Positions 7,649-15,185 of a stretch of DNA of 64,000 nucleotides are shown one piece after another (position 1 is the first letter of the stretch; the number at the start of each line of letters is the position of its first letter). Location: positions 62,001 through 126,000 of the forward strand of contig JBHYDC010000010.1 of the NCBI GenBank assembly GCA_051861205.1, written 5' to 3'. The notes beneath the pieces were generated by a model. That model saw nothing but the letters and a program-made list of their open reading frames with translations, did no database searches and had not been told where the DNA came from. A program made the translations under genes and the position numbers. This stretch comes from JBHYDC01 sp051861205. Lineage in GTDB: Bacteria; Pseudomonadota; Alphaproteobacteria; Rhizobiales; Pleomorphomonadaceae.

Positions 7649-8863
7649 ATGACCGCCGTTCACAAGCCCGCCGCCGACAAGCCTCGCGCCGTCTTTCAGT
7701 GGGACGATCCGTTTTTCCTCGACGATCAGCTCACCGAAGACGAGCGCATGATCCGCGACACCGCCCGCGCCTATGCGCAGGAAAAGCTTCAGCCGCGCGT
7801 CATCGAAGCCTATGCGGAGGAAAAAACCGACGCCTCGATCTTTCGCGAAATGGGCGAACTCGGCCTCCTCGGCGTCACCCTGCCGGAGGAATACGGCTGC
7901 GCCGGCGCCTCATACGTGTCCTACGGTCTCGTCGCCCGCGAAGTGGAGCGTGTCGATTCCGGCTATCGCTCCATGATGAGCGTGCAATCCTCGCTCGTCA
8001 TGTACCCGATCTACGCCTACGGCGATGAAGCGCAGCGCAAGCGCTATCTCCCCAAGCTCGCGTCCGGCGAATGGATCGGCTGCTTCGGCTTGACTGAACC
8101 CGACGCCGGATCGGACCCCGCCGGCATGCGCGCCCGCGCTGAAAAAGTGTCGGACGGCTACCGCCTCACCGGCTCCAAGATGTGGATCTCCAATTCCCCC
8201 ATCGCCGACGTGTTCGTCGTCTGGGCGAAATCCGAAGCCCACGGCGGCGAAATCCGCGGCTTCATACTTGAGAAGGGCATGGCCGGCCTCTCCGCCCCCA
8301 AGATCGGCGGCAAGCTTAGCTTACGCGCCTCCATCACCGGCGAGATTGTCATGGACGGCGTGGTGGTCCCCGAAAGCGCGTTGCTGCCCAACGTTTCCGG
8401 CCTCAAAGGCCCGTTCGGCTGCCTGAACCGCGCCCGCTACGGCATTTCCTGGGGCGTGCTCGGGTCAGCCGAATTCTGCTTCCACGCCGCCCGCTCCTAC
8501 ACGCTCGACCGCAAGCAATTCGGCAAGCCGCTGGCCCAAACCCAGCTCATCCAGAAAAAGCTCGCCGACATGCAGACCGAAATCACCCTCGGCCTGCAAG
8601 CCTCGCTGCGCGTCGGCCGCCTGTTCGACGAAGGCCGCATGGCGCCAGAGATGATCTCCCTGGTCAAGCGCAATAACTGCGGCAAAGCCCTGGATATCGC
8701 GCGCATGGCGCGAGACATGCACGGCGGCAACGGCATTTCCGAGGAATACCAAGTCATGCGCCACATGGTGAACCTTGAAACGGTGAACACCTATGAGGGC
8801 ACGCATGACGTGCACGCGCTGATCCTCGGCCGCGCCATCACCGGCTTGCAAGCCTTCTTCTAA
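7649..8863 (+). CDS. gcdH: Glutaryl-CoA dehydrogenase
   Basis: 404-residue FAD acyl-CoA dehydrogenase. ATG 7649 is chosen because it follows the amaB stop by 4 bases; longer frames overlap amaB. N-terminal FQWDDPFFLDDQLTEDERM is typical of GcdH. FAD-binding CFGLTEPDAGSDP is near 145-157, and the catalytic base is E383 in NTYEGTHDVHALILGRAITG. It oxidatively decarboxylates glutaryl-CoA to crotonyl-CoA, passing electrons to ETF. It therefore competes for glutaryl-CoA with BioZ, encoded at 15.2-16.2 kb. The LysR gene at 4271-5161 could be its regulator. Confidence 0.95.
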   Translation: MTAVHKPAADKPRAVFQWDDPFFLDDQLTEDERMIRDTARAYAQEKLQPRVIEAYAEEKTDASIFREMGELGLLGVTLPEEYGCAGASYVSYGLVAREVERVDSGYRSMMSVQSSLVMYPIYAYGDEAQRKRYLPKLASGEWIGCFGLTEPDAGSDPAGMRARAEKVSDGYRLTGSKMWISNSPIADVFVVWAKSEAHGGEIRGFILEKGMAGLSAPKIGGKLSLRASITGEIVMDGVVVPESALLPNVSGLKGPFGCLNRARYGISWGVLGSAEFCFHAARSYTLDRKQFGKPLAQTQLIQKKLADMQTEITLGLQASLRVGRLFDEGRMAPEMISLVKRNNCGKALDIARMARDMHGGNGISEEYQVMRHMVNLETVNTYEGTHDVHALILGRAITGLQAFF

Positions 8864-8879
8864 GCGCGAGCCCACCGTC

Positions 8880-9584
8880 ATGAGCGCCCACGCCCTCACC
8901 ACCATCGGTTTCGACGCTGACGATACGCTCTGGCAGAACGAAACCTTCTACCGGCTCACCGAGGAGCGATTTCAGGCGCTGCTGGCGGACTATGCCGAGC
9001 CGGTGGACCTTTCCGCCCGGCTCTTGACGGCGGAGCGGCGCAACCTTGGGCATTATGGCTTCGGCATCAAGGGTTTCACCCTTTCCATGATCGAAACCGC
9101 GATCGAGGTGACAGAGGGCAGGGTGCCCGCCTCGGTGATCCAAAGCATCCTTGATGCGGGCCGCGACATGCTCAGCCATCCCGTCGAAGCGCTGCCCCAT
9201 GCGCGCGAAACGCTGGAGGCGCTGGCCGGGTCTCACACGCTCGTCTTGATCACCAAGGGCGATCTCTTCGATCAGGAGCGCAAGCTCGCTGCCTCCGGGC
9301 TCGGCGAATTGTTCGACGCGGTCGAGATCGTCAGCGACAAGACCGCCGCGACCTACGAGCGCATCTTCGCCCGCCACGGCCATGGCGCCGCGCAGGCTAT
9401 GATGGTCGGCAATTCGCTGAAATCAGATGTCATCCCCGCTATCCGTGCAGGCGGCTGGGGTGTTCACGTCCCGCATCATTTGACATGGGCGGTCGAGCAC
9501 GCCGAGCCCCCGGCAAACGAACCCCGCTTCCGCGCGATCGAAAACCTGTCGGGGATTGTCCCCCTGGTGCGCGCTCTGGCCTAA
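8880..9584 (+). CDS. HAD family hydrolase
   Basis: 234 residues. Motif I is FDADDTLWQNE with nucleophile and acid Asp13/Asp15; motif II is LVLITKGD; motif III/IV is seen in VSDKTAATYERIF and MVGNSLKSDVIPAIRAGG. A helical cap spans about residues 25-95. These are all the parts of a phosphatase of the HAD subfamily I (DhlB/YjjG-like). The substrate is unknown. It starts 16 bases after gcdH on the same strand and is probably cotranscribed; no pathway link is evident. Confidence 0.85.
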   Translation: MSAHALTTIGFDADDTLWQNETFYRLTEERFQALLADYAEPVDLSARLLTAERRNLGHYGFGIKGFTLSMIETAIEVTEGRVPASVIQSILDAGRDMLSHPVEALPHARETLEALAGSHTLVLITKGDLFDQERKLAASGLGELFDAVEIVSDKTAATYERIFARHGHGAAQAMMVGNSLKSDVIPAIRAGGWGVHVPHHLTWAVEHAEPPANEPRFRAIENLSGIVPLVRALA

Positions 9585-9588
9585 CGCC

Positions 9589-9870
9589 TCAGCGGCTGTG
9601 CACCAGCTTCAGCTTGGGGCGCGGCGCCCAGCGCGAGAAGGTCAGCAAGGTCAGCCCGTCATAGGTTTCGCCCAATGAGGTGAAATATTTCATCCGGGTC
9701 GCCAGCGCTTCGGCCTGCGCCACCGTCGCGATCGGCATCCACCGCTCCACCTGTCCAGCTCCCAAGGCGAGCGCCGCGAGCAAAAGCCCGATCTCGATCC
9801 CCTCGACGAAGTCATCGCTGCGTCCGGGAAACCGAACCACGAGCCCCTCTTCGACTTCGACGTCCCGCAT
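9589..9870 (-). CDS. Hypothetical protein, 93 residues
   Basis: Not recognised. Start at MRDVEVEEGLVVRFPGR is chosen because GGAG stands seven bases before it; a longer reading has no such site. The protein is acidic at the N-terminus, has a hydrophobic stretch EIGLLLAALALGAGQVERW at about 24-42, and ends in a basic tail (RWAPRPKLKLVHSR). It overlaps nothing and converges on the HAD gene with a 4-base gap. A perfect 16-base palindrome lies 50 bases upstream. Confidence 0.55.
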   Translation of the reverse strand: MRDVEVEEGLVVRFPGRSDDFVEGIEIGLLLAALALGAGQVERWMPIATVAQAEALATRMKYFTSLGETYDGLTLLTFSRWAPRPKLKLVHSR

Positions 9871-9919
9871 GATCCAACTCCTGTCTGTCGGATCATTGAA
9901 GGACGCTATGGTTAACACC

Positions 9920-9935
9920 CGGTGAAAGTTCACCG
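9920..9935. promoter_or_regulatory. Perfect 16-base palindrome, possible operator
   Basis: CGGTGAAAGTTCACCG is fully symmetrical (7-base arms, AG centre). A further half-site GGTTCAC follows at about 9945. It lies 50 bases before the start of the 93-residue hypothetical gene, in the position of a promoter operator. The binding protein is unknown. Confidence 0.35.
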
Positions 9936-9954
9936 CGCGGTTAAGGTTCACTGC

Positions 9955-9988
9955 ATTAGGAAGGGGCGCCGAAACGCCCCTTCCTAAT
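9955..9988 (-). terminator. Strong 14-bp hairpin after the DUF2382 gene
   Basis: Arms ATTAGGAAGGGGCG and CGCCCCTTCCTAAT pair perfectly around a six-base loop (CCGAAA at 9969-9974). It lies 31 bases past the stop of the minus-strand DUF2382 gene and upstream of the hypothetical gene. No T-run follows on either strand, so it may stop transcription weakly or protect the 3' end rather than act as a classical Rho-independent terminator. Confidence 0.5.
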
Positions 9989-10018
9989 CACGCTGCCGAA
10001 AATCGGTTGTGCTGCCGG

Positions 10019-10717
10019 TCAGGTCCCGGCGCGGTTCGTGTCCTTGATCGTTCCGCGCTCGTCATTGATCTCGACCGCGGTGCGGCGGTGCGTGCCGGAC
10101 GCCTCTCCGGCGCGCTCCTTGCTGACGTCCACGGCCTCGGCGATTGGCATTTCAACAAAATAGGACCGCACCCGCACACGGCCGTGACTGACGTCGCGTT
10201 TGCCGATGCGCATTTCATCCTCGACGACGGGAATGCGTTGCTCCTCATCGCTAGTGCGGCCCGCCAGCGACCGATCAGACGCGCCGCTGATCGTGTCGGA
10301 AGCAGTCGACTCTCCACCGAAAGAGCCGCTCCAGCCTTCCTGCCGCCAAGCCGTCTCACGCGCTTCGAGATCCACGGCGCCTTCATCGTCAAGAATGTCG
10401 ATCACGCGCTCGTAAAGGTCCGCGGATGGACGCACGGAGAGCACATATCCGCCGCGCCGCAGCCCTTCCGCATAGGTGGAACGATCGTCGTCGGGCAGAA
10501 ACAGATCGCGAAGCGTCTCCCAAAAGCCCCCCGCCGTTTCGCTTGCCGGCGCCGCCTCATCCGCCTGGGAGCCTTCCACGATTGTGATCGCATTGCGGGC
10601 AATGCCCAGCGCCGCCACACGCCCAGCGGCCTCATCCGCCTTAGGGCGCTGGTCGAAGAAGGCGGTAATCAGCCGGTCGGAGCCGGACTCGCTTTCAAAG
10701 CCACTAGCCATGGTCAT
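10019..10717 (-). CDS. DUF2382-like stress protein, long partner
   Basis: 232 residues. The N-terminal 85 residues (LITAFFDQRPKADEAAGRV and AITIVE) resemble the general-stress GsiB/17M-type domain often joined to DUF2382. Residues 165-195 (EEQRIPVVEDEMRIGKRDVSH and VRVRSYFVEMPIAE) match the first half of DUF2382 (YsnF/AvaK). The second half of that domain is replaced by a polar tail. Its ATG overlaps the stop of the upstream gene (ATGA at 10717-10714). Function is unknown; relatives are linked to desiccation or oxidative stress. Family assignment is from motif memory. Confidence 0.65.
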   Translation of the reverse strand: MTMASGFESESGSDRLITAFFDQRPKADEAAGRVAALGIARNAITIVEGSQADEAAPASETAGGFWETLRDLFLPDDDRSTYAEGLRRGGYVLSVRPSADLYERVIDILDDEGAVDLEARETAWRQEGWSGSFGGESTASDTISGASDRSLAGRTSDEEQRIPVVEDEMRIGKRDVSHGRVRVRSYFVEMPIAEAVDVSKERAGEASGTHRRTAVEINDERGTIKDTNRAGT

Positions 10718-11049
10718 TCCTCTTCCCGGTTTTGTTCGCCGGCCACCGTTTCACGGTCCACGACGACGCGCCGCTTGATGTGGAGTTTTTCCTTGAGGAC
10801 AAGACGTTTCTCGAACACCATCACCGCCTCCGTCATCGGAACGATGAGAACGTTGCCTTTGGTGCGAACCTCCGGCGCCTGGTCGACAGGGGTGTCGAAC
10901 AGCACGCGCGAAATATCCACGATCTCGGTGTCGAGCGTTTTCTCCAGTGCTCTTGCCTTGACGTCGACGAGGGTGTGAACGCGCAGGCGAACGCCAAGAA
11001 CGTCGTCACGCTCAAGAGCCGTCTCGGTTGTCGCATTGGGATTGGTCAT
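10714..11049 (-). CDS. DUF2382-like protein, short partner
   Basis: 111 residues starting MTNPNATTETALERDD; a longer reading is possible but lacks family resemblance. VLGVRLRVHTLVDVKARALEKT is followed by GNVLIVPMTEAVMVFEKRLVLKEKLHIKRRVVVDRETV, which resembles the second half of DUF2382 (paired acidic/basic beta-strand pattern). It is translationally coupled to the downstream long partner through ATGA. The pair looks like one DUF2382 domain shared between two polypeptides, or two diverged copies. No enzyme motif is seen. Confidence 0.6.
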   Translation of the reverse strand: MTNPNATTETALERDDVLGVRLRVHTLVDVKARALEKTLDTEIVDISRVLFDTPVDQAPEVRTKGNVLIVPMTEAVMVFEKRLVLKEKLHIKRRVVVDRETVAGEQNREEE

Positions 11050-11123
11050 CGGTCCCCCGCTCCGTGCAGAGGATGAACGGCTCAGCGATGGCCAAGTTCC
11101 CAATCACACTAAAGGCCGCGCAA

Positions 11124-12116
11124 TCAGCGCATCAGCGCGTCCGAAAGGCGGCCCCATGCTGCTTCGTCGGCGGGCAGGCCGAAGCGTAGCCAGGTCGGCG
11201 CATAGTCGAAGGGGCGGACGAGAATGCCCCGCGCGGCCAAGCGCTCGAACCACGCCGCCGCCCTGTCCGTGCGGGCAAGCCGGAATAGCGGCGTGCCGCC
11301 AAGCTGGGCGAGGCCGGCGGTGGAAAGCAGTCCGTCCAGCCGCGCCGCGTCCGCCTCAAGCCGCGCGCGGGCGCCGTCCAGCCAAGCCGGATCGGATAAG
11401 GCAAGCGTGCCGATTTCGATTGCAGGCCCCGGCACAGCCCAAGGCCCCAAGAGCGCCGCGATCGCCGCCGCACGGACTGGCGACGCCACGGCAAAGCCCA
11501 GCCGTACACCGGCAAGGCCATAGCTCTTCCCGAAGGATCGCAGCACCACGGTGTTTGCGGGAAGCCCGTGCGGGATCAGGCTTGCCCCCGGCACGACATC
11601 GACGAACGCCTCGTCCACCACCAGCGTTCTCACCGTCGTGGCAATCTGCGCGATCTGATCGGGTGAGAGCAGGCGCCCATCCGGATTGTTGGGATTGACG
11701 ATCACCGCCACATCGCTGCCAGTCAGATCGCTCGGATCCTCCGCCAACCAGACCTCGGCGCCGGCCGCGCGCCAGACGGCCGCATGCTCCCCATAGGTTG
11801 GGCCAAGTACGGCAACTTGGTTCGCGGCGATCAGTCGCGGCAAAAGCTGGATCAGCGCCTGCGTGCCCGGTGCCGCAATCACCGTTGCCGGATCCGCCGC
11901 GCCATAGGCCTTCGCGGCCGCTGAAATCAGCGCCGCCAGCGCGCCCTTGCCGGGAAGCCGCGTCCAAGCGCTGGCGGGAACGTCGCCGACGGGGTAGGGA
12001 ACCGGATTGATGCCAGTGGAGAGATCGATCCAGGGCTCTGGCGCTTGCGGAAAAAGCGCGCGAGCGCCATCGACGTCTCCGCCGTGCTCCAGAATGCGCG
12101 CCAACCGGTGTTCCAT
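11124..12116 (-). CDS. cobC: Threonine-phosphate decarboxylase / cobalamin aminotransferase-like CobC
   Basis: 330-residue class I/II PLP enzyme. Start MEHRLARILEHGGDVDGARA; the HGGD...DLSTGINP stretch is typical of CobC/CobD-decarboxylase proteins. The PLP lysine is K197 in SFGKSYGLAGVRLGF; NPNNPDGR holds the conserved Asn. In aerobic cobalamin synthesis it provides the (R)-1-aminopropan-2-ol moiety used by CobD. Its start codon overlaps the start codon of divergent cobD by two bases (CATG), so the transcripts must begin inside each other's coding sequence or be leaderless. Confidence 0.88.
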   Translation of the reverse strand: MEHRLARILEHGGDVDGARALFPQAPEPWIDLSTGINPVPYPVGDVPASAWTRLPGKGALAALISAAAKAYGAADPATVIAAPGTQALIQLLPRLIAANQVAVLGPTYGEHAAVWRAAGAEVWLAEDPSDLTGSDVAVIVNPNNPDGRLLSPDQIAQIATTVRTLVVDEAFVDVVPGASLIPHGLPANTVVLRSFGKSYGLAGVRLGFAVASPVRAAAIAALLGPWAVPGPAIEIGTLALSDPAWLDGARARLEADAARLDGLLSTAGLAQLGGTPLFRLARTDRAAAWFERLAARGILVRPFDYAPTWLRFGLPADEAAWGRLSDALMR

Positions 12117-13098
12117 GGATCCCGTACCCTCTCTCGTCATCGCCCTCGCCGCACTCGCCGTGGAAGCTGCCGCAGGTTACCCTCAGCGTATGTTCCTTGT
12201 CATCGGTCATCCCGTGACATGGATCGGTCGATTGATCACATGGCTCGACCGCAGGCTCAACCTTGAGCGCGACGGCAACCCTATGCGCCGGGCCAAGGGC
12301 GTGCTCGCGCTCTTAGCGCTGCTCGCGATCACCTGCGCCGTCGCGGTCGGCATTCAGCGCGCGGCGGGGCTCGCCGGGGTCGTCGGCACCTTCATTGTGC
12401 TCCCGCTGATCGTCTCAACGCTGTTTGCCCAGCGCAGCCTCTACGAGCACGTCGCCCGCGTCCGTGACGGTCTCCAAACCGGAGGCCTTGCCGGAGGCAG
12501 AGCCGCCGTTGCGATGATCGTCGGCCGCAATCCGGAAAGCCTTGACGAAGCGGGCGTTTCCCGTGCCGCCATCGAGAGCTTGGCTGAAAACTTTTCCGAC
12601 GGCATCACCGCCCCCGTGTTCTGGACCGCGCTTCTCGGCCTCCCAGGCGGCGCGCTCTACAAGGCTGCGAACACGGCCGATTCCATGATCGGCCACAAGA
12701 CGGCCCGCCACCTCCAGTTCGGCTGGGCCGCCGCCCGCTTCGACGACCTCATCAATCTCCCGGCGTCGCGCCTCACCGCGCTCCTGCTCGTCCTCGCCGC
12801 GCTTGCCCCTGGCTATTCCGCGCGCGGCGCCATCCGGGCGGTGTTTCGCGATGCCCGCAACCACAAATCGCCCAACGCCGGCTGGCCGGAAGCCGCCATG
12901 GCCGGCGCCCTCGGCCTTCGCCTTGCCGGACCCCGCGTCTACGGCGCAACCCTCGTCGACGATTTCTGGATGGGCGACGGCCGCGCCGACGCCACCGCCG
13001 GCGATATCGACCGGGCGTTGAAGCTCTACCGGCTCGCTCTGGTACTCCTCGCTGCCACGCTTGCGACTGTGCTGGCTGGCGTCATCGCCCTTCGCTGA
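12115..13098 (+). CDS. cobD: Adenosylcobinamide-phosphate synthase CobD/CbiB
   Basis: 327-residue integral membrane protein. MDPVPSLVIALAALAVEAAAG and IGHPVTWIGRLITWLDRRLN are the family start, followed by ESLAENFSDGITAPVFWTAL (catalytic-region signature), ANTADSMIGHK and RFDDLINLPASRL. Several hydrophobic segments follow (residues 55-95 and 305-325). It attaches the aminopropanol group to adenosylcobyric acid. It is divergent from cobC with overlapping starts, and its last 17 bases overlap the end of convergent cobQ. The whole cobC-cobD-cobQ stretch therefore lacks noncoding DNA. No clear ribosome-binding site precedes the ATG. Confidence 0.92.
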   Translation: MDPVPSLVIALAALAVEAAAGYPQRMFLVIGHPVTWIGRLITWLDRRLNLERDGNPMRRAKGVLALLALLAITCAVAVGIQRAAGLAGVVGTFIVLPLIVSTLFAQRSLYEHVARVRDGLQTGGLAGGRAAVAMIVGRNPESLDEAGVSRAAIESLAENFSDGITAPVFWTALLGLPGGALYKAANTADSMIGHKTARHLQFGWAAARFDDLINLPASRLTALLLVLAALAPGYSARGAIRAVFRDARNHKSPNAGWPEAAMAGALGLRLAGPRVYGATLVDDFWMGDGRADATAGDIDRALKLYRLALVLLAATLATVLAGVIALR

Positions 13099-14539
13099 TC
13101 GCAAGCAGCCGCTCGCAGTCGACGTGCCGCTCCAGGTGATCCGCGAGCCGGTCCAGCACCGCATCGATCCGCGCCTCGTAGGTGAGATCGCTCGTCTCCG
13201 CGCCGATCCAACCGAGAAACCGCCGCCGCGCCGGTTCGCCCGCGAACAGCCCGTGGCAATAGGTGCCCACCACCCGCCCGTCTGGCGAAACCGCCCCTTC
13301 ATCCACGCCCGCGATCCGCGCGAACGGCCGCGCCCGATCCGGTCCACCGGTCACGCCCACATGCATCTCGTATCCCACGATCGGAACCCCGTCCGGCACC
13401 GTCTCGCCGGTCACCGCCGAAAGCTGCTTGCTCCCCGTCAGCACGGTCTGGACGCCAAGAAGCCCGAGCCCGGCCACCTCCCGCACCGGCCCCTCGATCC
13501 CATCGGGATCGGCAATCGCGGTTCCCAACATCTGATACCCGCCGCAAAGCCCCATCACCTTGCCGCCTTGGCGCCAATGCGCGCGGATATCGATGTCCCA
13601 TCCCTCCGCCCGCAGCGCCAGCAAGTCGTCGATCGTGGATTTCGATCCCGGCAGCACGATCACATCCGCCGGCGGCAGCGGCCGGCCGGGCAGGGCGAGC
13701 GTCACCGTCACGCCCGGTTCCTGCCGCAGCGGATCGAGATCGTCAAAATTCGCGATTCTCAGCAGCACCGGCACCACAATACGCCGTCCGCCTTGCCCGT
13801 GATCCGCCCGCGTGCGCAATCCAAGCGCATCCTCTGCCGGCAGCAGCGCCGCCTCTGCGAAATGCGGCACCACGCCCAGCGACGCCCAGCCCGTGCGCTC
13901 CGCAATCACCGCGAGGCCGCCCGCGAACAGCGTCACATCGCCCCGGAACCGGTTCACCAGAAACGCCCGGATCATCGCCGCGTCGGCCGGGTCGATCACC
14001 GCATGCGTTCCCACCAGACTGGCGATCACGCCGCCCCGGTCAATGTCGCCCACCAGCACCACCGGCGTATCGGTCGCCCGCGCAAACCCCATGTTGGCGA
14101 TATCGCCCGCCCGCAAATTCACTTCGGCCGGCGACCCCGCGCCCTCCACGATCACAAGATCCGCCTCGGCGGAAAGGCGCCTGAAGCTATCCAGCACCGC
14201 CGCCATCAGCCGGGGTTTCCATGCCTGATACTCCCGCGCCTTGGCCGTCCCGATCATCCGCCCCTGAACCACCACCTGACTGCCGATGTCCGATTGCGGC
14301 TTCAAAAGCACCGGGTTCATGTGAACCGAGGTCGCCACGCCTGCCGCGCGCGCCTGAAGTGCCTGCGCCCGTCCTATCTCGCCGCCGTCGGCCGTGGCGG
14401 CGGCGTTGTTCGACATGTTCTGCGGTTTGAACGGCCGCACGGCCATCCCGCGCCGGGCGAACAGGCGGCAGAACCCCGCCACCAGCAGCGATTTGCCAAC
14501 GTCCGAGCCCGTGCCCTGGATCATCACCCGCCGCGTCAT
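13082..14539 (-). CDS. cobQ: Cobyric acid synthase
   Basis: 485 residues. The N-terminal dethiobiotin-synthetase-like ATPase domain has MIQGTGSDVGKSLLVAGFCR and FKPQNMSNNAAATADGGEIG. The C-terminal type I glutamine amidotransferase has its nucleophile at C332 (VMGLCGGYQMLG) and the catalytic His in VGTYCHGLF. It amidates four carboxylates of adenosylcobyrinic a,c-diamide using glutamine and ATP. The ATG overlaps the cobO stop (TGATG), so the two are translationally coupled. A TTG three bases upstream is in frame but less likely. Confidence 0.95.
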   Translation of the reverse strand: MTRRVMIQGTGSDVGKSLLVAGFCRLFARRGMAVRPFKPQNMSNNAAATADGGEIGRAQALQARAAGVATSVHMNPVLLKPQSDIGSQVVVQGRMIGTAKAREYQAWKPRLMAAVLDSFRRLSAEADLVIVEGAGSPAEVNLRAGDIANMGFARATDTPVVLVGDIDRGGVIASLVGTHAVIDPADAAMIRAFLVNRFRGDVTLFAGGLAVIAERTGWASLGVVPHFAEAALLPAEDALGLRTRADHGQGGRRIVVPVLLRIANFDDLDPLRQEPGVTVTLALPGRPLPPADVIVLPGSKSTIDDLLALRAEGWDIDIRAHWRQGGKVMGLCGGYQMLGTAIADPDGIEGPVREVAGLGLLGVQTVLTGSKQLSAVTGETVPDGVPIVGYEMHVGVTGGPDRARPFARIAGVDEGAVSPDGRVVGTYCHGLFAGEPARRRFLGWIGAETSDLTYEARIDAVLDRLADHLERHVDCERLLAISEGR

Positions 14540-15147
14540 CAAAACTCGATCCCGGCCTGCGCCTTCACCCCCGCCGCGAAGTGGTGCTTCACCAGCGTCA
14601 TCTCCGTCACAAGATCCGCCGCTTCGATCATCGCCGGCTTGGCGTTCCGCCCGGTTACGACGACATGCAGATCCGCCCGCCGCGCCCGCAGCACGTCCAC
14701 CACCGCGTCCAGCAGCAAATGCTCGTAGCGCAGCGCGATGTTGAGTTCATCCAGCACAAGGAGCCGGATCTGCGGATCCGCCATCAAAGCGAGCGCCTCG
14801 CCCCACGCGCGTTCCGCCGCCGCCACATCCCGCGCGCGGTCCTGCGTTTCCCAGGTGAACCCTTCGCCGAGCGTGTGCCACGACACACCGCCCAGTTTCT
14901 CCAGCACGCGCCGCTCACCGGTTTCCCACGCGCCCTTGCCGAACTGCACCACGCCCACCTTCCAGCCATGCCCAAGCGCCCGCACCGCCAGCCCGAAGGC
15001 GGCCGTGGATTTGCCCTTGCCCGGCCCGGTGTGAACGATCAGCAGCCCCTTTTCGGCCACCGTCTTCCCCGCGACCTCGGCATCCTGCACGGCCTTGCGC
15101 TTGACCATCTTGGCCCGGTGGCGTTCAGCCTCTGGATCGTCGGTCAT
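14539..15147 (-). CDS. cobO: Cob(I)yrinic acid a,c-diamide adenosyltransferase
   Basis: 202 residues, BtuR/CobA type. P-loop GPGKGKST at 41-48, then GLAVRALGHGWKVGVVQFGKG and the conserved LLVLDELNIALRYEHL. It transfers the adenosyl group of ATP to the corrinoid cobalt. It is coupled to cobQ by a one-base stop/start overlap. It follows bioZ by 38 bases on the same strand, so transcription from the biotin operon could run into it. Confidence 0.94.
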   Translation of the reverse strand: MTDDPEAERHRAKMVKRKAVQDAEVAGKTVAEKGLLIVHTGPGKGKSTAAFGLAVRALGHGWKVGVVQFGKGAWETGERRVLEKLGGVSWHTLGEGFTWETQDRARDVAAAERAWGEALALMADPQIRLLVLDELNIALRYEHLLLDAVVDVLRARRADLHVVVTGRNAKPAMIEAADLVTEMTLVKHHFAAGVKAQAGIEF

Positions 15148-15185
15148 GTCTGAACTCTCCGATTATCTTGCGCGCAATCGCGCGG

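Noticed and set aside
13061..14728. 555-codon plus-strand frame opposite cobQ
   Set aside because: Antisense shadow of cobQ/cobO with Arg/His/Pro-rich composition and no domain; cobQ is certain.
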